From Branchiostoma belcheri (taxonomy: Eukaryota > Chordata > Leptocardii > Amphioxiformes > Branchiostomatidae): 64,000 bases of DNA. The stretch's first letter is position 1. The number at the start of each line of letters is the position of its first letter. The stretch is taken from positions 882,497 to 946,496 of the forward strand of contig NW_017803876.1 of the NCBI RefSeq assembly GCF_001625305.1. Direction: 5' to 3'. Both the position numbers and the translations under genes were made by a program. Shown piece after piece: positions 29,901-40,400 of the stretch. The notes below the pieces were generated by a model. That model made no database searches. It was not told the origin of the DNA and worked only from the letters and a program-made list of their open reading frames with translations.

Positions 29901-32851
29901 AACAATGAGTTTACAAACCTACTGATGCACGTTGCCACAAGAAAACCAAGACTTACATTGTTCTGCCCGACTATTGTCACAGGATACTTCAGACCTGTTT
30001 GGGAACATGACAGACAGAAAAGCATGTAATGTTTTAACACATTAAGTTGAAAATTGTTATCATTTTGTTCAGTATTACTTTTGAGGCTTTCCTGTAATCT
30101 ATTACAACTTTAATAGTCTTCTCAATTCTGTGAATGACAAGTTTTCTCATATTGTTTATGTCCACCCACCTTCAGCACTGTTCCCTTGGCTCTCCTTGGT
30201 TGTTTTGAAATCCGTTACCTCAAACTGAGTGAAAACCTGCCCCCCGCTCTGCTGGAAGTTCCTGCCGTAGGACTTTGCGACCTCGCCCCAGTCCACTATC
30301 CCAGTGTTGGGAGAGTCCAGGGCTTTTACTCCCTTAAATATGGAGTCACAAAAAAACATAGGTTAGTTTCTTTGTGAGTTTATGCATGGCAAGCTAGGAT
30401 AACATTCTTCAATGGGATACAACAACTGTTCATGAGATACTAATACAACTAGCCTGGTTGCCAGACTGTTTCTAGGGCCTACACAGCTCAGCTCCTTGGC
30501 TCCAACGCCAACATGATAGCCTGGGTTCCAGACTGTTTCCAGGGCCTACACAGGCTAGTTTCTCAGCTCCAGTTACAACATGTCCCCAAGGAGGTTATAA
30601 CACAGCCCCCCTAGGCCTCAGTTAAACCCTTTCACGCTGGCTAACTCTGGGCCCAGTGTGCTATAGGTCTGACATCCAGGCAAGATACAACAGAAGTTCA
30701 CCAGACATCATATTTGCTCTCAGACTGATGCTGCCACCTACGGGTTTATCTCCAAACCTTAAGAAAACATCAGTCTAATTGCCCCAACTTAATTTTTTAG
30801 CAACTTTTAATAGGTGTCAGAAAGTCACTGTTACATAATTGTTTTGTAAATCACCTTCAATCACAAATGTTCTTAGAATTTTTGATGTCGAATAAGCAAA
30901 TTTCAACATTGTTCCGTAATCACAACTGTAATCATTTTATAGACTGATACCTCTGCAATAGCCTCACAATTCAGCCCTCCACGGCTGCCAGGAGGCATGT
31001 ATATCTTTTGCTAAGAACTATTAAACCAGTCTACTACTACACATGTACTTGAACAACCCGAACCCACCCTGCAGTGTGGCTCCATCTCCCTGATCTCGTC
31101 GGCCCCGATGATACGGAGTCCCCTCACCCCGTTCTGCTGACCTCGCTCGTACAGCTTCTCCAGCCTGGGGACCTCCTCCTGCTCCACCGCTACTATCAGC
31201 TGCATGGGAGCGGAGGGAACTGGTGAGCTCTCTGGCAATGATAATAGATGTCAAGTCTTTGCTAATCATCATTTTTGTGTGAATTTGATAATGGGACACT
31301 GAGATCATTGTCTGAGCCACCGGTACAATTAGCTGGGAGATTAAGAAACTGGTGAGTTTATCAGAAGATTGGGTTTTTAGATCTGTTTTTAGATCTGAAG
31401 TCATTGTAGACAGTATTATTAGGTTCATAGATCATAAACTGCTGATGGTCCAGTCTACCATCATGGCTTCTATCTACATGTACATTCATTTTGTACTAGA
31501 CTTGTTAGCAACACAGTCAACCTTTCCAGTCTTCTTGTATGGAATGTTGTTGTCATCGCAGTACTTGTAGGCAAGGTCCAGCCCCTCCACACAGAGCCGT
31601 GCCTTCAGGGAGCCTGGGGTGTAGTAGATGCCGCTGTGGATCACTCCACTGTTGTGTCCACTCTGGTGGGAGGCTGGGGATGGAGGGTTTAATGTGTGAA
31701 GGTCTTACACTTTGTCTCAATGTCTTGAAGCAGTATCCTTCCTATGGTCTTCACTTCATAATACATTTATTAATTCATAGTTTTCACTAATTTCGGATAA
31801 ATACCTTTTTAACTAACTACACAACAGATTCTATTAGTTACTGAAGAGAAGTAGTAGCCTGGGTACCATCCTGGTTAGTCCCACAGTCACTAGCCTGGTT
31901 ACCAAACTTATTATACATTGTAGCTCCTGAGCTCCTACAGCCGATATTTGCGGAGAGGCTGTAGGACTCGGGAGATATAATAGGTTTGGTAACCAGGCTA
32001 CACAGTCACTACCATCACTACTTTTAACATCTGACAGTTTTTAAATATCTATTTGGTTGCTTGTCATGTCAACTGTGTTCTGTGTATTAGTAACAGTGTT
32101 TTGAAAATTCAGAAAAAGCAATGATGTCAATCCATTGTGTTCATAATTCAATTTGCCCCAACATCAACCAATAAATTTAACACACATTATGTAATGTGTG
32201 TTGATCATTGAATATATTCTTTCTGTCACTATTGCAATAATTACTATTGATGGCTGTACTACAGTAACACTCACCTAGCTCCTTCTCTTTCTCAAGGACT
32301 GCGAACTTAAGCTGAGGGTGTCTGAGGATGAGCTCCCGAGCGGCAGCCAAGCCGACGATCCCCCCTCCGACTATCACCACATCAAACTCTGTCTGTCCTG
32401 TGTTACTGCTCAAGGTTAGAAATTGTGTCAAATTAAGTGTTTGAAAATTATGCAAACGTCAACTCTTCTTACAGGCGATCTAAAGGAATTGGCCATGACA
32501 CATAGCAGTTCGTTACATCGTTTTTATTTCTTTTAACCTCCTTGGTTAACAATAAAAATAGTATCACTATGTAACGTTATGTTAGGCCTGATAAAATTAT
32601 TAGCAGGACTACCCCTTTACGTAGCCTTTGCGATTCGAATCAAGAGTCGCGCGCCACGGCTACCCTTTACGTAACCAAGAATTTCCAAGCCCTTGAAAGG
32701 AATTGAAGTGAACCAACCTGGTAGAAAACTGTCTCCTTCCTATGGTAGTTGTTTGTAACGTGGCACTGGCTGTGTGCGGCTTTAAAAACGTTGCATTTCT
32801 GACAAAATTACCGGCAAAAACCCGGAAGACAAATTTTCCGTGAGCCGCCAT
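26978..32851 (-). CDS. L2HGDH: L-2-hydroxyglutarate dehydrogenase, mitochondrial
   Basis: FAD-dependent mitochondrial enzyme that oxidises L-2-hydroxyglutarate to 2-oxoglutarate. Ten constitutive exon positions: 32718-32851, 32275-32408, 31522-31673, 31068-31199, 30170-30332, 29957-29994, 29427-29591, exon 8 (28788-28945 or 28191-28348), 27660-27791, 26978-27173. With one exon 8 the sum is 1,404 bases, 467 residues, close to the roughly 460 of the human enzyme. Visible features: a basic, acid-poor N-terminus with RRQFST (likely presequence); FAD motif VIVGGGIVG at about 56-64; [16 protein letters not shown] at about 92-107; [61 protein letters not shown]; and C-terminal [10 protein letters not shown]. 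Splice sites are GT-AG; the exon 3 donor (GTTGAC) is weak. Two copies of exon 8 are present. Confidence 0.95.
27195..27320 (+). mobile_element. tRNA-like SINE of a second type
   Basis: Has an A-box-like 'tagctcaatagggtagagtg' and a B-box-like GTGAGTTCAAACCTC, with a short unrelated tail. It differs from the SINE family at 7862-8083. It lies in the last intron of L2HGDH. The D and T regions are tRNA-like but there is no full cloverleaf. Confidence 0.55.
28191..28348 (-). other. L2HGDH: L2HGDH alternative exon 8b
   Basis: 158 bases, phase 0 in and 2 out, acceptor tttccag, donor AA|GTATGT. It encodes [20 protein letters not shown], then [18 protein letters not shown] and [13 protein letters not shown]. 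It aligns residue for residue with exon 8a and stays open, so it is not a decayed copy. Relative to 8a it replaces M with T and MW with VL in the DGS..LGPNAV segment. Confidence 0.9.
28788..28945 (-). other. L2HGDH: L2HGDH alternative exon 8a (canonical form)
   Basis: 158 bases, phase 0 in and 2 out, acceptor aacacaag, donor AA|GTGAGT. It encodes [20 protein letters not shown], then [18 protein letters not shown] and [13 protein letters not shown], matching the conserved L2HGDH core. Including both 8a and 8b would shift the reading frame, so a functional transcript should carry only one. Confidence 0.9.
29008..29175. mobile_element. MITE of the CCTCCAAGCAGA family, copy 4
   Basis: Ends TAACCTCCAAGCAGACATTT and AAACATCTGCTTGGAGGTTA are inverted repeats. 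The inner part is a hairpin around 'ggtaactgcct'. It lies in L2HGDH intron 7, upstream of exon 8a. Confidence 0.85.
29715..29775 (-). pseudogene. Short duplicate of the L2HGDH exon 7 acceptor region
   Basis: 'acgtacctc(a/g)cacgcactgttt' and 'gatgatgacaataacata' repeat the first codons of exon 7 and the intron before it (29570-29620). Only about 20 coding bases are copied, so it is a fragment. Confidence 0.7.
30440..30570. repeat. Two-copy repeat with inverted ends (TAGCCTGG family)
   Basis: 'agcctggttgccagactgtt' and 'agcctgggttccagactgtt' are direct copies, each followed by '(t/c)agggcctacaca'. The segment starts CTAGCC and ends GGCTAG, suggesting a MITE. It lies in L2HGDH intron 4. Confidence 0.6.
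31898..32005. mobile_element. Palindromic MITE with TAGCCTGGTTACCAAAC ends
   Basis: Inverted ends TAGCCTGGTTACCAAAC (31900) and GTTTGGTAACCAGGCTA (to 32003), with inner arms cctacagcc and ggctgtagg. It lies in L2HGDH intron 2. Related ends occur at 58990-59070. Confidence 0.8.
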
Positions 32852-32945
32852 TGTGAAACTGTGTCAAAGGTCACGGCTTTACCGCAGAACCGCCCACCTG
32901 TTAGTGAAAAAGCGCCTCCTGGCGAACTCTAACGGCTATACCAAT
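32852..32945 (-). promoter_or_regulatory. 5' flank of L2HGDH with blocks shared with the SIM array
   Basis: Immediately upstream of ATG, 'aactgtgtcaaaggt' and then 'gcagaaccgcccacctgt' with 'gaaaaagcgcc' recur in each SIM-array unit (for example 45575-45860) in the same orientation. This suggests a shared ancestral promoter segment. Function is inferred from position. Confidence 0.55.
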
Positions 32946-33064
32946 CTAGCTAATGTTATGATCACGTCACAACAAAAACATGAGGGTTCTGAGTGATTGG
33001 GGTATTTCCAGCCATCTTCTAACTTAGGCTCAAAATCCAGGGAGTACAAATCTGATTTTGAGCC

Positions 33065-33512
33065 TGAGGTAATCTCCAAGTGGATCCGTCGATGAAGGTT
33101 AGACATCCAGGTACAAGAAATGTGACTGGACCATCCCTGCACTCAAGACATTTTTCATCAACCATATGTTAATACGATACGCCAAAAAGCAGTTACTCAA
33201 GCAACTGGATATGATTTTGAAAACGTCAGACGTTTCAGCTAGTATCCACTAGCTTTCGTCAGTGACTGAGAGACCAGAGGTGAAAGCAGGTTTATAAGCA
33301 CAACCTATTGATTGATATGCAAATAAAGTGAAGACAAGTAGATCATTCGGTGGCAAGTATTCATCGGCCAGAGTGCCCATTAGCCACCAAAGGGTGGCTA
33401 ACTTTTACTGACATTAGCCACCAAAGGGTGGCTATTAAATGGATACTGTCTTGCCAATTTGATACTGTCTTTTGCGGCCACCGAAACGTCTGCTTGGAGA
33501 TTACAACTTAGT
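33065..33512. mobile_element. Nested MITEs: family Y half-copy inside a CTCCAAG-family element
   Basis: The outer element starts 'gtaatctccaagtggatcc' and ends 'gtctgcttggagattac'. After the first 19 bases it is interrupted at 33086 by a family Y sequence ('gtcgatgaaggttagacatc' onward) to about 33338. The outer copy also contains a two-copy repeat of 'attagccaccaaagggtggc'. Confidence 0.8.
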
Positions 33513-34052
33513 TACTGTGTTCAAATATAACAAGGTGTAAGTTATCGAAAGTGATATTTCACAGCACTTTGTTTCGGCTATTCAATTTCAACTGAAAACA
33601 ACTTATTTATTGTGTCAGAAGACATAATTTTTGCAAACTAGTAATAATGAGCCCAGGGTTTTTAAGTTTCAAGTTTATTTATTTATCCAGAGTATATCTC
33701 AGATCTACGGATCTGTTCGAAAACATTTAGAACAGCATGGCATCATTCTGCAAGTTCACAGCAAAATGTTGAACTAATTTCCGCATTTTCCATGCAGATA
33801 CGACAATCAAGTGCCTCAAATAAGAAAAAGAAACAAGTCAAAATGCTTTCCATAACAAAGAGGAATAATGCCTAGAATGTTTCTGAATTCGAACACTACG
33901 TAAGTTCACGACTTTTATTGACATCGATAAAACGATATTTTGAATCCAAATTTGTACCTTAAACATTACGGAATACTATTTTTTTTAGTTTTGAATCTTT
34001 CCAATATACCTAATGTTGACATTTTCTTCTGCTAGTTTTCTTCTTCCTTTGT
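33513..34052 (-). other. 3' flank of SIM gene 1
   Basis: Non-coding; probable 3' UTR. On the gene strand there is an AATAAA motif (TTTATT near 33917). It is paralogous to 54890-55265 at the other end of the array ('tctgcaagttcacagca', 'gacatcgataaaa'). Confidence 0.6.
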
Positions 34053-35517
34053 CTAGTCTGAAAAACACAAAGCAAGCAAAATATGATAAATGGTGGCGGT
34101 AATGCAATGCTCCACAGTGTAAACCTATACATGTATTCAATGGACACAAAGGCAAGTTGTGAAACTAAAAAATGAAGAAAAAAAGAAAAAAAAAAAGAAA
34201 CAATGACACAAGAAAGATGGGATGTAACGCTAACCTCGATCAAACCCAGACTCTTCCCACTCCTCCTCTGTAACGTCACGGACGAGAATGTCTTCCTCTT
34301 GGACATCGTCCTCTTTTGGGTCGTCCTCCTCTGAGCCAACGCCAACGTCCTCCTCTTCCTGTAGTGTGAGGTCCACTACGGCCGGGGTATCCTCGGATGA
34401 GGCGTCGGTGCTGGTAGTGCGACCTGCGTCAATACATGGACAGGTCCCAGTTTTCGCGTGCTGAGCTTAATAGCTGAGGAGGCAAGAAGAGAAATATAGA
34501 CAGAGAGAGAGAGACAGAGATAAGAGAAGAAAGACAGTGTAAACCATTGCTATATAAACTGAAGGCTGCTAGAATGAATGTCCACACTCTACCACCGCTT
34601 GGGCAAGAGACTGATCCAGGGCCACGTGGGGACCGACCAGTGAAATGTTTCTCTAACGACCAACAATGGGAAACATGAGAATGTTGACAGTACAGACGGA
34701 AGGACAAAAGGGAGAGAAATGTTGAACAAGCTCACACACGGCATGCACATATGTACAGGAGGAGTAATTTCCAAGCAGATGCTACGGTGTCAAGGCTGTA
34801 ACCTACTAATGTAAGATTTACTTGCAGATTATGGAAGGACAAGAAAGAAGACAGAAAAGAAAACTTACAATTGCTGACCAGTCCATCACGTTGGTCTTCG
34901 TCTGTGGTGAGATCGATCAATGGTGGTGAGTCGGTCCGAGGGTTCGCGTGGTGTCCTGCGGTCGCACACAAGTACAAGAACACGTTACATCAGTCAGTCA
35001 TCGTTGGCATCGGTGATGTTATTATAGCACTTCGGCCGGACTACTTACAACTTGGGGAAGTATCGGTTCATCTAAAGCTACAATCACACAAGAACAGAAA
35101 TGTTTCACGTGCGGACTCTAAAAAGAGGGCAAAAGAAGCTAAGAGATGAGGGACACTTTCTCCGACTCACAAATACCTTGGATTATTGAAATACATGTAG
35201 ATTCTAAACGACATGTAAAGCGAAAGCGTACCTGGGTTTGCAGGCTTCGTCTTGTTTACATCAGAAGTGACCTGTACCTCACCGTTGTTGACGAAAACTT
35301 TAATTCTAATTTCGACGACAGGATCTGAAGATAGAAAAAAACAACAGTAGTTATATTACGTTATGATGGGGCACGTGTAGATAACATTTTCACGGCCACA
35401 TTCATTGTCAGGTTTACGACAGCGAACTGAGGGCATGCTCGGGACATGTCTTGGCATCGCAATGGTAAAATAGTCAATTTTAAACTTACCGCTTTGTCCG
35501 ATGGAGTTATTGCTCAT
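34053..35517 (-). CDS. SIM-array gene 1: small acidic protein with SUMO-interacting-motif-like sequences
   Basis: Model exons: 35490-35517, 35232-35324, 34869-34955, 34235-34423, 34053-34057; 402 bases, 133 residues. All introns are phase 1. The N-terminus is MSNNSIGQS. Exon 2 encodes DPVVEIRIKVFVNNGEVQV. Exon 3 carries SPPLIDLTTDEDQ and exon 4 TPAVVDLTLQEEED; both match the SUMO-interacting consensus (two aliphatics, D-L-T, acidic tail). The rest of exon 4 is very acidic and ends TEEEWEESGFDR. Exon 5 adds one residue and then stops. No RING or other catalytic domain is visible. The family is not recognised; binding SUMO or SUMOylated partners is an inference. The small last exon is the least certain part. 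Confidence 0.65.
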
Positions 35518-35593
35518 GTTGACGTTTACAGACTGAATACCTTCGACTGAATGTATGAGCAGAGCATTGACGTGCAAGATTGGGAACAAGCAA

Positions 35594-35775
35594 TTATATT
35601 CAATTGGTGACACCAGTTGGTGTTGGTGACACAGGTGACACCAGTTGGTGTTGGTGACTTATGGTTCCCGTGGTGACATATGAGTTCCCGTGGTGACTTA
35701 TGGTTCCCGTGGTGACATATGAGTTCCCGTGGTGACATATGAGTGTCACCAACTGGTGTCACCAATTGAATATAA
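35594..35775. mobile_element. MITE with TTATATTCAATTGGTGACAC ends
   Basis: Inverted ends TTATATTCAATTGGTGACAC and GTGTCACCAATTGAATATAA. The interior is made of direct repeats of 'ttcccgtggtgacatatgag' and its variants. The corresponding site in SIM unit 3 (about 45000-45110) lacks it, so it inserted after the units separated. Confidence 0.85.
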
Positions 35776-35784
35776 TTTGTACAT

Positions 35785-37420
35785 TTTCATTACGCACCAA
35801 CGCCCCAACAACACATGGAGTGGCATGTACCATTTATACCACCGCGACGAAATGGCAGTACAAGTATTGTGGCCCTCACTACTACATAAAATTTGATCAA
35901 ATCAGCTTTAAACAAGTTGAAGACTAATACTTTGCTGTTGGGAAGTTGGGACACATAGCTATGGACTTTCTCCTGCGTGAAAATTTACGTTATTACTTGG
36001 TTAGTCTAATTATTTTTAAATGATCATTCCTCCTGTTCCCTGGAAATGGGTGTCACGTGATGGCATGGACTCATCCAATCAGGTTGCGAGGGCTTTAGAA
36101 ATAGCGTATTAATTTTGCTACTCAAGTTCGTGTTTTATTTTCTGAAAGAAAGAAATTTCTGAAGAAATGGTCTTGTGCTTAAGCCATGTTCGTGAGACTA
36201 AACATGGTAACGTTACCCTTGCCCACCAGCGTGGAGCTGTGTCAAAGGTATTACGTCATAACCTTGTGGCATGCTTGTGGTGTCAAGCCAAATACATGAT
36301 CCTGCCAAATACATGACTCCAACACTTCTTGGTGTTAGTTTGTCATGATGTGGGAGACTAAACGTAGTCTAACCTAACTCCAATCGTAAGTCTAACCCTA
36401 GCCCTGAACGATGATCCCAATCCTAACCCTGACATCCCCTAACCCTAATACCAACGCTAACCCTAAACTGCCGACCACTCACGTATGTGGCAGCCCAAGG
36501 ATTTGGCAGAACCGCCCACCTGTGAAAAGCGCCCCCCGGCGAAATATCGCGGCAGCTCAATTTAGGTACATGTAGACTACATTTATTTGTAAGTTCACTA
36601 ATAGTTAACTCTTGTCACAATACGTGCCAAAGTACAGCAGTTATTGTGTTCCTAGCCTCCTAGAAATTGTTCTAATCTTACGTTTTTAGTGATATTCTGC
36701 ATTTTAACATTTCAATCTCTCCATCATGTTGAGTAACTTACATGTAACTGTTACATGGTCTTAATACCGTCTTATCAGTCCAATGATCACACTCGGAAAC
36801 CAACAAGTTAACCAACATGCCAGTACAGCTTCTTTATTGATTGCAGTAATATTATTGGCACCTAACAAGGTGTAAGTTAACATCGAGGGAGAGACATTAC
36901 GTATCCACGTGTTAGTAATGTCCCAAAATTTTCTTTTACAGTCAAGCTGCAGCGTAAAATGCTCTACTGTCCGATGTGAGAAGTTGTTGACAGTCCTGCT
37001 GTATATAAAGTGTCCACCGAGTGTTGCCTTCTTGTAGATTGGTTACCTTTACAATGTGTAAATTTCCACTAACTGTAGCGGTAACACCTAATCTGCATGT
37101 ACATGTCATGTTACAGTTGGTGAGTAACATTTTCGATTTTACCAGTACAGTAGGTGAGAATACTCCATGAACATTCTTGTTCGTTGGTATCTACTACATT
37201 ATGTGACTTAATAGTCTCCACCCCTGGTTGTTGGGTGGTAACTGATGCATCTCAAAGTGAGGATAGTACATATAACCTTTTTATTATTAACAAAATTCTC
37301 TATGGGATCTACATTTGTACTGAAAACAATACAGAAGGCTACTTTTTAAAAAATCTATTTCTAATGTTTCTGACATTTTCATTGTCGCTACTTCCTTCAG
37401 CTACTTTTCTTCTTCCTTTG
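35785..37420. repeat. Array spacer unit between SIM genes 1 and 2
   Basis: Duplicated flank shared with 41340-42630, 45115-46300, 47100-49580 and 53150-54600. It contains 'gtgtcacgtgatgg', a CCAAT sequence (36075), a conserved TTACGTCATA at 36251-36260 (CRE/ATF-like), and degenerate CCTAAC telomere-like runs (36365-36470). It also holds the block gcagaaccgcccacctgtga near 36508. On the minus strand 37130-36942 is an open 62-codon frame containing GNLHIVKV and EGNTRWTLYIQQDC. An overlapping frame containing TVEHFTLQLDCKRKFWD is also open. Which, if either, is coding is unclear; a degenerate retroelement end is possible. Confidence 0.75.
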
Positions 37421-37421
37421 T

Positions 37422-40400
37422 CTAGTCTGAAAAACACAAAGCGCGCGAAATGTAGTGAATGGTGGCGTTGGTAAAATGCTCCACGGTTTAAACCAATACA
37501 TGTATTCAATGGACACAAAGGCAACTTGTGAAACTAAAACTAAAATAAAACAAGGAAAATCGTAGATTTCAAACCTCCGGGTTTTTTTGTATTCTATTGG
37601 TTAAGGTTATTTGTTTGTGTGTAGTATGAAAGTTATGTGCGTAATATGTTTGTATGTGTTTGATGGCTACTGACGGTTGGTTTGGTATGGACTGTTGATT
37701 AACTTGTCTGACAGCCTGCACCGTCACCCGCGCCATTACCCCCGCCGTCATTGCTGCGCCGTCACCCAAATTTTTAATCGGAACCAGACACCCCTCTGTT
37801 TGACCCCTTTTAAATGCTAAGACCCAAAACTGCAACCTCCCCATTCCTTAACAACATGGTAAATTTCATTTTCAGCATGGCGGGGGTGTCCGGAGCACTT
37901 AAAAACATTTTATTTCGACGCCCATAAACACATATGCAATTAAACAAAAACGTTCTGCATCATCTGCAGCCCAATAGCAATACGTATACCGAACAACAGA
38001 CCAATCCGTCCAGCCGATCGCGAGAAACAGCTGCTGACAGAAATGTTTCGAACCATAGCAAAACCTCCTCGCGGAAGGATATCTCCTTCCCCGGAGGTAA
38101 TAATAAAAAACAATGACATAAGAAAGATGGGATGTAACGCTAACCTCGATCAAACCCAGACTCTTCCCACTCCTCCTCTGTAACGTCACGGACGAGAATG
38201 TCCTCCTCTGGGACAATGTCTTCCTCTTGAACATCGTCCTCCTTTGGGTCGTCCTCCTCTGAGCCAACGCCAACGTCCTCCTCTTCCCGTAGTGTGAGGT
38301 CCACTACGGCCGGGGTCTCCTCGGATGAGGCGTCCGTGCTGGTATTGGGACCTGCGTCGATACATGGACAGGTCCCAGTTTTCGCGTGCTGAGCTTAATA
38401 GCTGAGGAGGGAAGAAGAGAAATATAGACAGAAAGAGATAGAGGTAAGCGGAGACAGACTGTTGAATAAATAGCTACAGGTTGGCGGAAAGACTTGAAAG
38501 CGAACGAAGAAAAGAGACAGAATTGTGAAGCAAACTCGCGCCATGTACAGGACTATGATGACATGAGACGACCGTCCACCATTAAAACTTCCGGACACCT
38601 CTCCATTGCTACTGTCGGGCTTCCTATTACTATGTTGATTCACTTTGTATCAAGGAAAAGAAAGAAAAGAGAACTTACCATTGCTGACTAGTCCAGGTCG
38701 TTCCTTGCTTTCTTCGTCTGCCGTGAGATCGATCAACGGCGGCGAGGCAGCCCGAGGATTCGCGTTGCGTCCTGAGCTCGCACACAAGAAAACACACGTT
38801 ACAACTTATATTGTGAAGTTAGCACTACAGCCGGCGCGGGGTCCCCTCGGATGAGGAATGTGTTCTGGTATTGTGACCTGCGTCGACTGCCACAGGTCCA
38901 AGACAGGCAGTGTAAGGCCACAGCAAGTAATTTTTATGGATGACATCCGCGCGCGCATTGATTTTCGGCTGATTTTGGGAAAAAAAACAAGAAATTTTGT
39001 TGCCTTCTGACAGTGGTCAACATACCGAAAATGGGCAAAGATATCTGTTGCCATGCCGGAACGTGGATGGCAGATAACTATGAAGAGAGGAGACAAGAAA
39101 AGGCTCTGATTTAATGTCTTGTTTCTTACTTTTATGCAGTGATATGTGATACTGGCTGTGTATATGTGATGTTCCCACTGAATCAAAATCATTTGTACCA
39201 TGATTGAGTCAAAATGTTACAATGTAGGAACCTTGTTTTTTTTCGCCCGCTCGCATTAGATTTGGAGTCTGCGGAGGATGTCATCCATAAAATTTACTTG
39301 CTGTGGCCTAAGGTACGTACCATGACCGACCAGTGAAATGTTTGTCCGACAGACCAACAATGGGAAACATGACAATGTTGACAGACGGAAGGACAAAAGA
39401 GAGGGAAATGTAAACGGCAATTGCAAACTCACGCTACGGAACGATAACCGTCAACTTTGGACAGAATTTGTTCACACGCCTGGGGAGTTTAGGATAATGT
39501 AGTTTACGGTGACGTCGGGTGGCGTAGTGGTAGAGCGTTCGACTATGGAGACCCGTGTTGGATTCCGAGTTGTACCCAGGACATGTCTGGACAAGCGCCC
39601 CGGCGTTGTGCCCTTGGGAAAGGCACTTAACACAACTTTCCTCACTCCACCCAGATGTGAATGGGTACCTACCTTCGGTTGGGGAAAGTCGTATTAAGGT
39701 CATATTGTGGGGCCGTCAGTTTAAAAAAAAATTGTGGAGCAAATATCGTGTGTATTATTTGATTGTTTGTCATTAATTTATTGATCATTATGTGATACCC
39801 TGCATCAATTCAGCCGCACAAAGTCTCCGACTGCACTGGTACTGTTTGACCAATAAAAACCATTTATTATTATAATATTAAAAGTCAGAAAAATGAACTC
39901 ACCGTTGCAGATCAGGTGAGGCGGATCTTCTCCTGTGAGGTCCACTACAGGTGCTGTGGCCGCCAGAGGCATATTGCGACGTCCGATCTTAGCTACAATC
40001 ACACAACAACAGAAACGTTTCACACACTTGCTCAAGAGGGCAGAAGAAGCGAAGATAGGAAGCGAAGATAGGAAAAACACTTCCTCCGACTCAGAATGAT
40101 ATTGAATTACTGAAAAAACATTGCAAACGCAGACGTTTTTCCCATCTACATTTGTACTACTAGTATGTCATGCCCCGACTCCATTTTGTCTGCATCTGTG
40201 GCCGACTAACTCCCCTGACCAGTTTAGGCGAATGTATGTGGCGTCTTACAAAAGAGAGAAAGCATTGTAACAGACAGAAACGCCTAAAGTAATAGTTTCT
40301 TAGAATAGACCTACTGTATTGATCACATTGTCATTGATGCCATACATTGTACCATGACAACTGTAGAGCAATAAAGTCAACTTCGTTTCATTTTCATGTC

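Noticed and set aside
34010-34345. A 111-codon frame across SIM gene 1 exon 4 and the following intron
   Set aside because: It reads exon 4 in the wrong frame and passes through a T/A-rich intron. The spliced acidic frame is conserved in all four copies.
35594-35775. Possible CRISPR-like array from the regular 20-base repeats
   Set aside because: Repeats are directly adjacent without unique spacers and lie inside a terminal-inverted-repeat element in a eukaryotic intergenic region.
36360-36480. Telomere-like CCTAAC runs
   Set aside because: Short, degenerate and interrupted; they recur with the array spacers and do not mark a chromosome end.
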